Positions 6,007-6,781 of a stretch of 6,781 nucleotides of DNA are shown here, piece by piece. How positions within the stretch are numbered: the stretch's first letter is position 1; the number at the start of each line of letters is the position of its first letter. Below the pieces are notes generated by a model that was not told where the DNA came from, made no database searches, and saw nothing but the letters and a program-made list of their open reading frames with translations. Both the position numbers and the translations under genes were made by a program. This DNA is from Bdellovibrio sp. (GTDB lineage: Bacteria; Bdellovibrionota; Bdellovibrionia; Bdellovibrionales; Bdellovibrionaceae). Location of the stretch: positions 1 through 6,781 of the forward strand of contig PSRN01000285.1 in NCBI GenBank assembly GCA_003176075.1, in the 5' to 3' direction.

Positions 6007-6070
6007 GACTGTGGAATTTGGTGAGTGTTGACTCGGTGTGACCCGCAAAAAGTACCTGGAACCTTAATGA

Positions 6071-6087
6071 GAAAAGGCGAAATTCAA
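6071..6087 (+). repeat. 17-base direct repeat, left copy
   Basis: GAAAAGGCGAAATTCAA, identical to 6606-6622. Including flanks, 19 of 21 bases match (6067-6087 against 6602-6622). The copy lies in a 20-codon frame (6067-6129, MRKGEIQLVG…) that shares RKGEIQ with the frame around the right copy. Confidence 0.7.
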
Positions 6088-6222
6088 CTGGTCGGTCGGG
6101 GTCCCTATAGCCGTTATCGTTTGAATTGACCGTATGCACTTCGTCTGACACTGCTGAAATGAAATCATGTTTTCTGAGCCCGCGGGCCTTCGTCAGGAAA
6201 AAAGGCAAAAAGGTATAAATTG

Positions 6223-6290
6223 CATTCGCCAGCGGTCCAATCGCCCTGGTACACTTTGAAGTCGGTTGTGGATGGGAGGATTGGCGAATG
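6223..6290 (+). promoter_or_regulatory. Leader inverted repeat covering the start of the small gene
   Basis: CATTCGCCA at 6223-6231 is the exact complement of TGGCGAATG at 6282-6290, which contains the ATG (6288-6290) and the base next to the ribosome binding site. If the transcript starts upstream of 6223 (for example from the TATAAA at 6214 or further up), pairing would hide the start codon. The 50-base loop makes this only a possibility. Confidence 0.3.
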
Positions 6291-6515
6291 ACCGTTAAAC
6301 AACTCAAGGCAGCCCTCGACGGTCTCCCCGATGACGCGTTGGCCCTGGTCCAGGGCTATGAAGGCGGGTTTTCGGACATTGGCTCGCTTGAAAAGGCAAA
6401 AGTGAAATTGAACTATTACAAAGAGGATTGGAACGGGCCACATGAAATAAGCGATGGCGCCGATTCCGACGCCGTAATCCTGATCCGGCAGCCAAATCCA
6501 AACGCGGAACCGTGA
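6288..6515 (+). CDS. Small conserved-looking hypothetical protein
   Basis: Encodes 75 acidic residues beginning MTVKQLKAALDGLPDDA. It has GGGAGG eight bases before the ATG, so the start is well supported. The pattern of an N-terminal 'TVKxLxxxLxxLPxDA' helix, then GYEGGFSDI, LNYYKEDWNGPHE and a C-terminal AVILIRQ strand matches a widespread family of small soluble proteins of unknown function that I remember only by its shape (MTVKEL..LP.D..V...GYEGGY). There is no signal peptide, membrane segment or cysteine. It is transcribed divergently from the ldcA operon, and nothing in the sequence links it to murein recycling. The 5' leader can pair with the start codon region (see the inverted repeat entry). 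A 17-base direct repeat lies on either side of it. That it is a real gene is likely; its function is unknown. Confidence 0.75.
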   Translation: MTVKQLKAALDGLPDDALALVQGYEGGFSDIGSLEKAKVKLNYYKEDWNGPHEISDGADSDAVILIRQPNPNAEP

Positions 6516-6700
6516 ATGCCATGGCCCAGCAGTTCATCAGTTCATCAATTTTTGTACCCGGAGTATCCCAATCCCCGTTCAAGCGCTTCGCGAACTGGGC
6601 CGTGCGAAAAGGCGAAATTCAAAAAACGCCCGAATCTTGCTCGCCAGCTTTATTAGATGTTGACCTTCGCGCAGGCGCGGGGCTCGGCTTCGTCTTGTAA
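6512..6700 (+). CDS. Doubtful small frame overlapping the preceding stop
   Basis: A 62-residue frame opens with GTG in a GTGA overlap with the stop of the 75-residue gene, an arrangement that could allow coupled translation. An ATG three codons later is an alternative. The product (…QQFISSSIFVPGVS… then FKRFANWAVRKGEIQ…) resembles nothing I recognise, has no clear own ribosome binding site, and contains the second copy of a 17-base repeat. It could equally be non-coding. Treat it as a weak candidate. Confidence 0.2.
   Translation: MNAMAQQFISSSIFVPGVSQSPFKRFANWAVRKGEIQKTPESCSPALLDVDLRAGAGLGFVL
6606..6622 (+). repeat. 17-base direct repeat, right copy
   Basis: Exact second copy of GAAAAGGCGAAATTCAA, 535 bases from the first and in the same orientation. 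The pair brackets the 75-residue gene. It could mark a duplication, an inserted segment or a shared short coding motif. Confidence 0.7.
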
Positions 6701-6781
6701 CTGCGACTTAACAGGGTTTTCCCACTTTTTCTCGACTTAAATCCAGACGTTTTCGCTGTGGGAGCGGATTTTACGCGGTCA

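Larger units (their letters stand above)
5909..6287. other. Divergent intergenic region upstream of ldcA
   Basis: About 380 bases between the ldcA operon and the divergent small gene. It contains a perfect 9-base inverted repeat (5984-6006), one copy of a 17-base direct repeat (6071-6087), a GCCCGCGGGC palindrome (6178-6187) and half of a leader inverted repeat (6223-6231). Both operon and small-gene promoters are expected here, but I see only weak matches: TATAAA at 6214-6219 on plus without a good -35, and TTGGAC-17-TATACC on minus (6240 to 6212). The ldcA frame remains open throughout on the minus strand, so part could be coding, although no protein is recognised. Confidence 0.5.

Noticed and set aside
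5646..6041. 131-codon plus-strand frame opposite the ldcA 5' end
   Set aside because: Its repeated CAFGAF residues are just the palindromic-repeat array read on the other strand.
6178..6187. GCCCGCGGGC palindrome as an operator
   Set aside because: It is a short G/C-rich self-complementary word with no second copy or promoter placement to support a function.

Overview
The window looks like an ordinary chromosomal segment of a Gram-negative bacterium of moderate G+C. The evidence is an Mpl-type murein peptide ligase, a cytoplasmic LD-carboxypeptidase and an exported DUF3857/transglutaminase-like protein. The overall style of these proteins reminds me of Bdellovibrionota-type deltaproteobacteria, but that is an impression and no marker gene confirms it.

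Layout. From about 5908 down to 173, four genes lie head to tail on the minus strand and form a tight operon. In transcription order they are an LdcA-type LD-carboxypeptidase, a serine hydrolase of the beta-lactamase fold with AmiE-like motifs, mpl, and a secreted DUF3857 plus transglutaminase-like protein. The gaps are 14, 96 and 4 bases. A divergent intergenic region (about 5909-6287) separates the operon from a small plus-strand gene (6288-6515) for a conserved-looking 75-residue protein of unknown function. A doubtful second small frame (6512-6700) overlaps its stop. The two ends (1-172 and 6701-6781) hold nothing I can assign.

How the genes fit. The first three form a coherent cytoplasmic murein-recycling route. 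LdcA trims the terminal D-Ala from recovered tetrapeptides, the AmiE-like hydrolase may free peptide from MurNAc, and Mpl joins the tripeptide directly to UDP-MurNAc. The fourth product should be exported and is the odd partner; its role is not known.

Main unusual feature. A short palindromic element of about 30 bases recurs inside the protein-coding sequence of this operon. There is one copy at the 3' end of mpl, one in the middle of mpl, a head-to-head pair at the 3' end of ldcA, and a tandem array at the 5' end of ldcA. Its core is GTGCC-GAA-GGCAC on the minus strand. Copies occur in two reading frames and in both orientations, so the selected unit is probably the DNA or RNA, not a peptide motif. 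This recalls the gene-invading palindromic elements of Rickettsia. Two other short tandem repeats (20-base and 15-base periods) flank the mpl start. A 17-base exact direct repeat brackets the small plus-strand gene.
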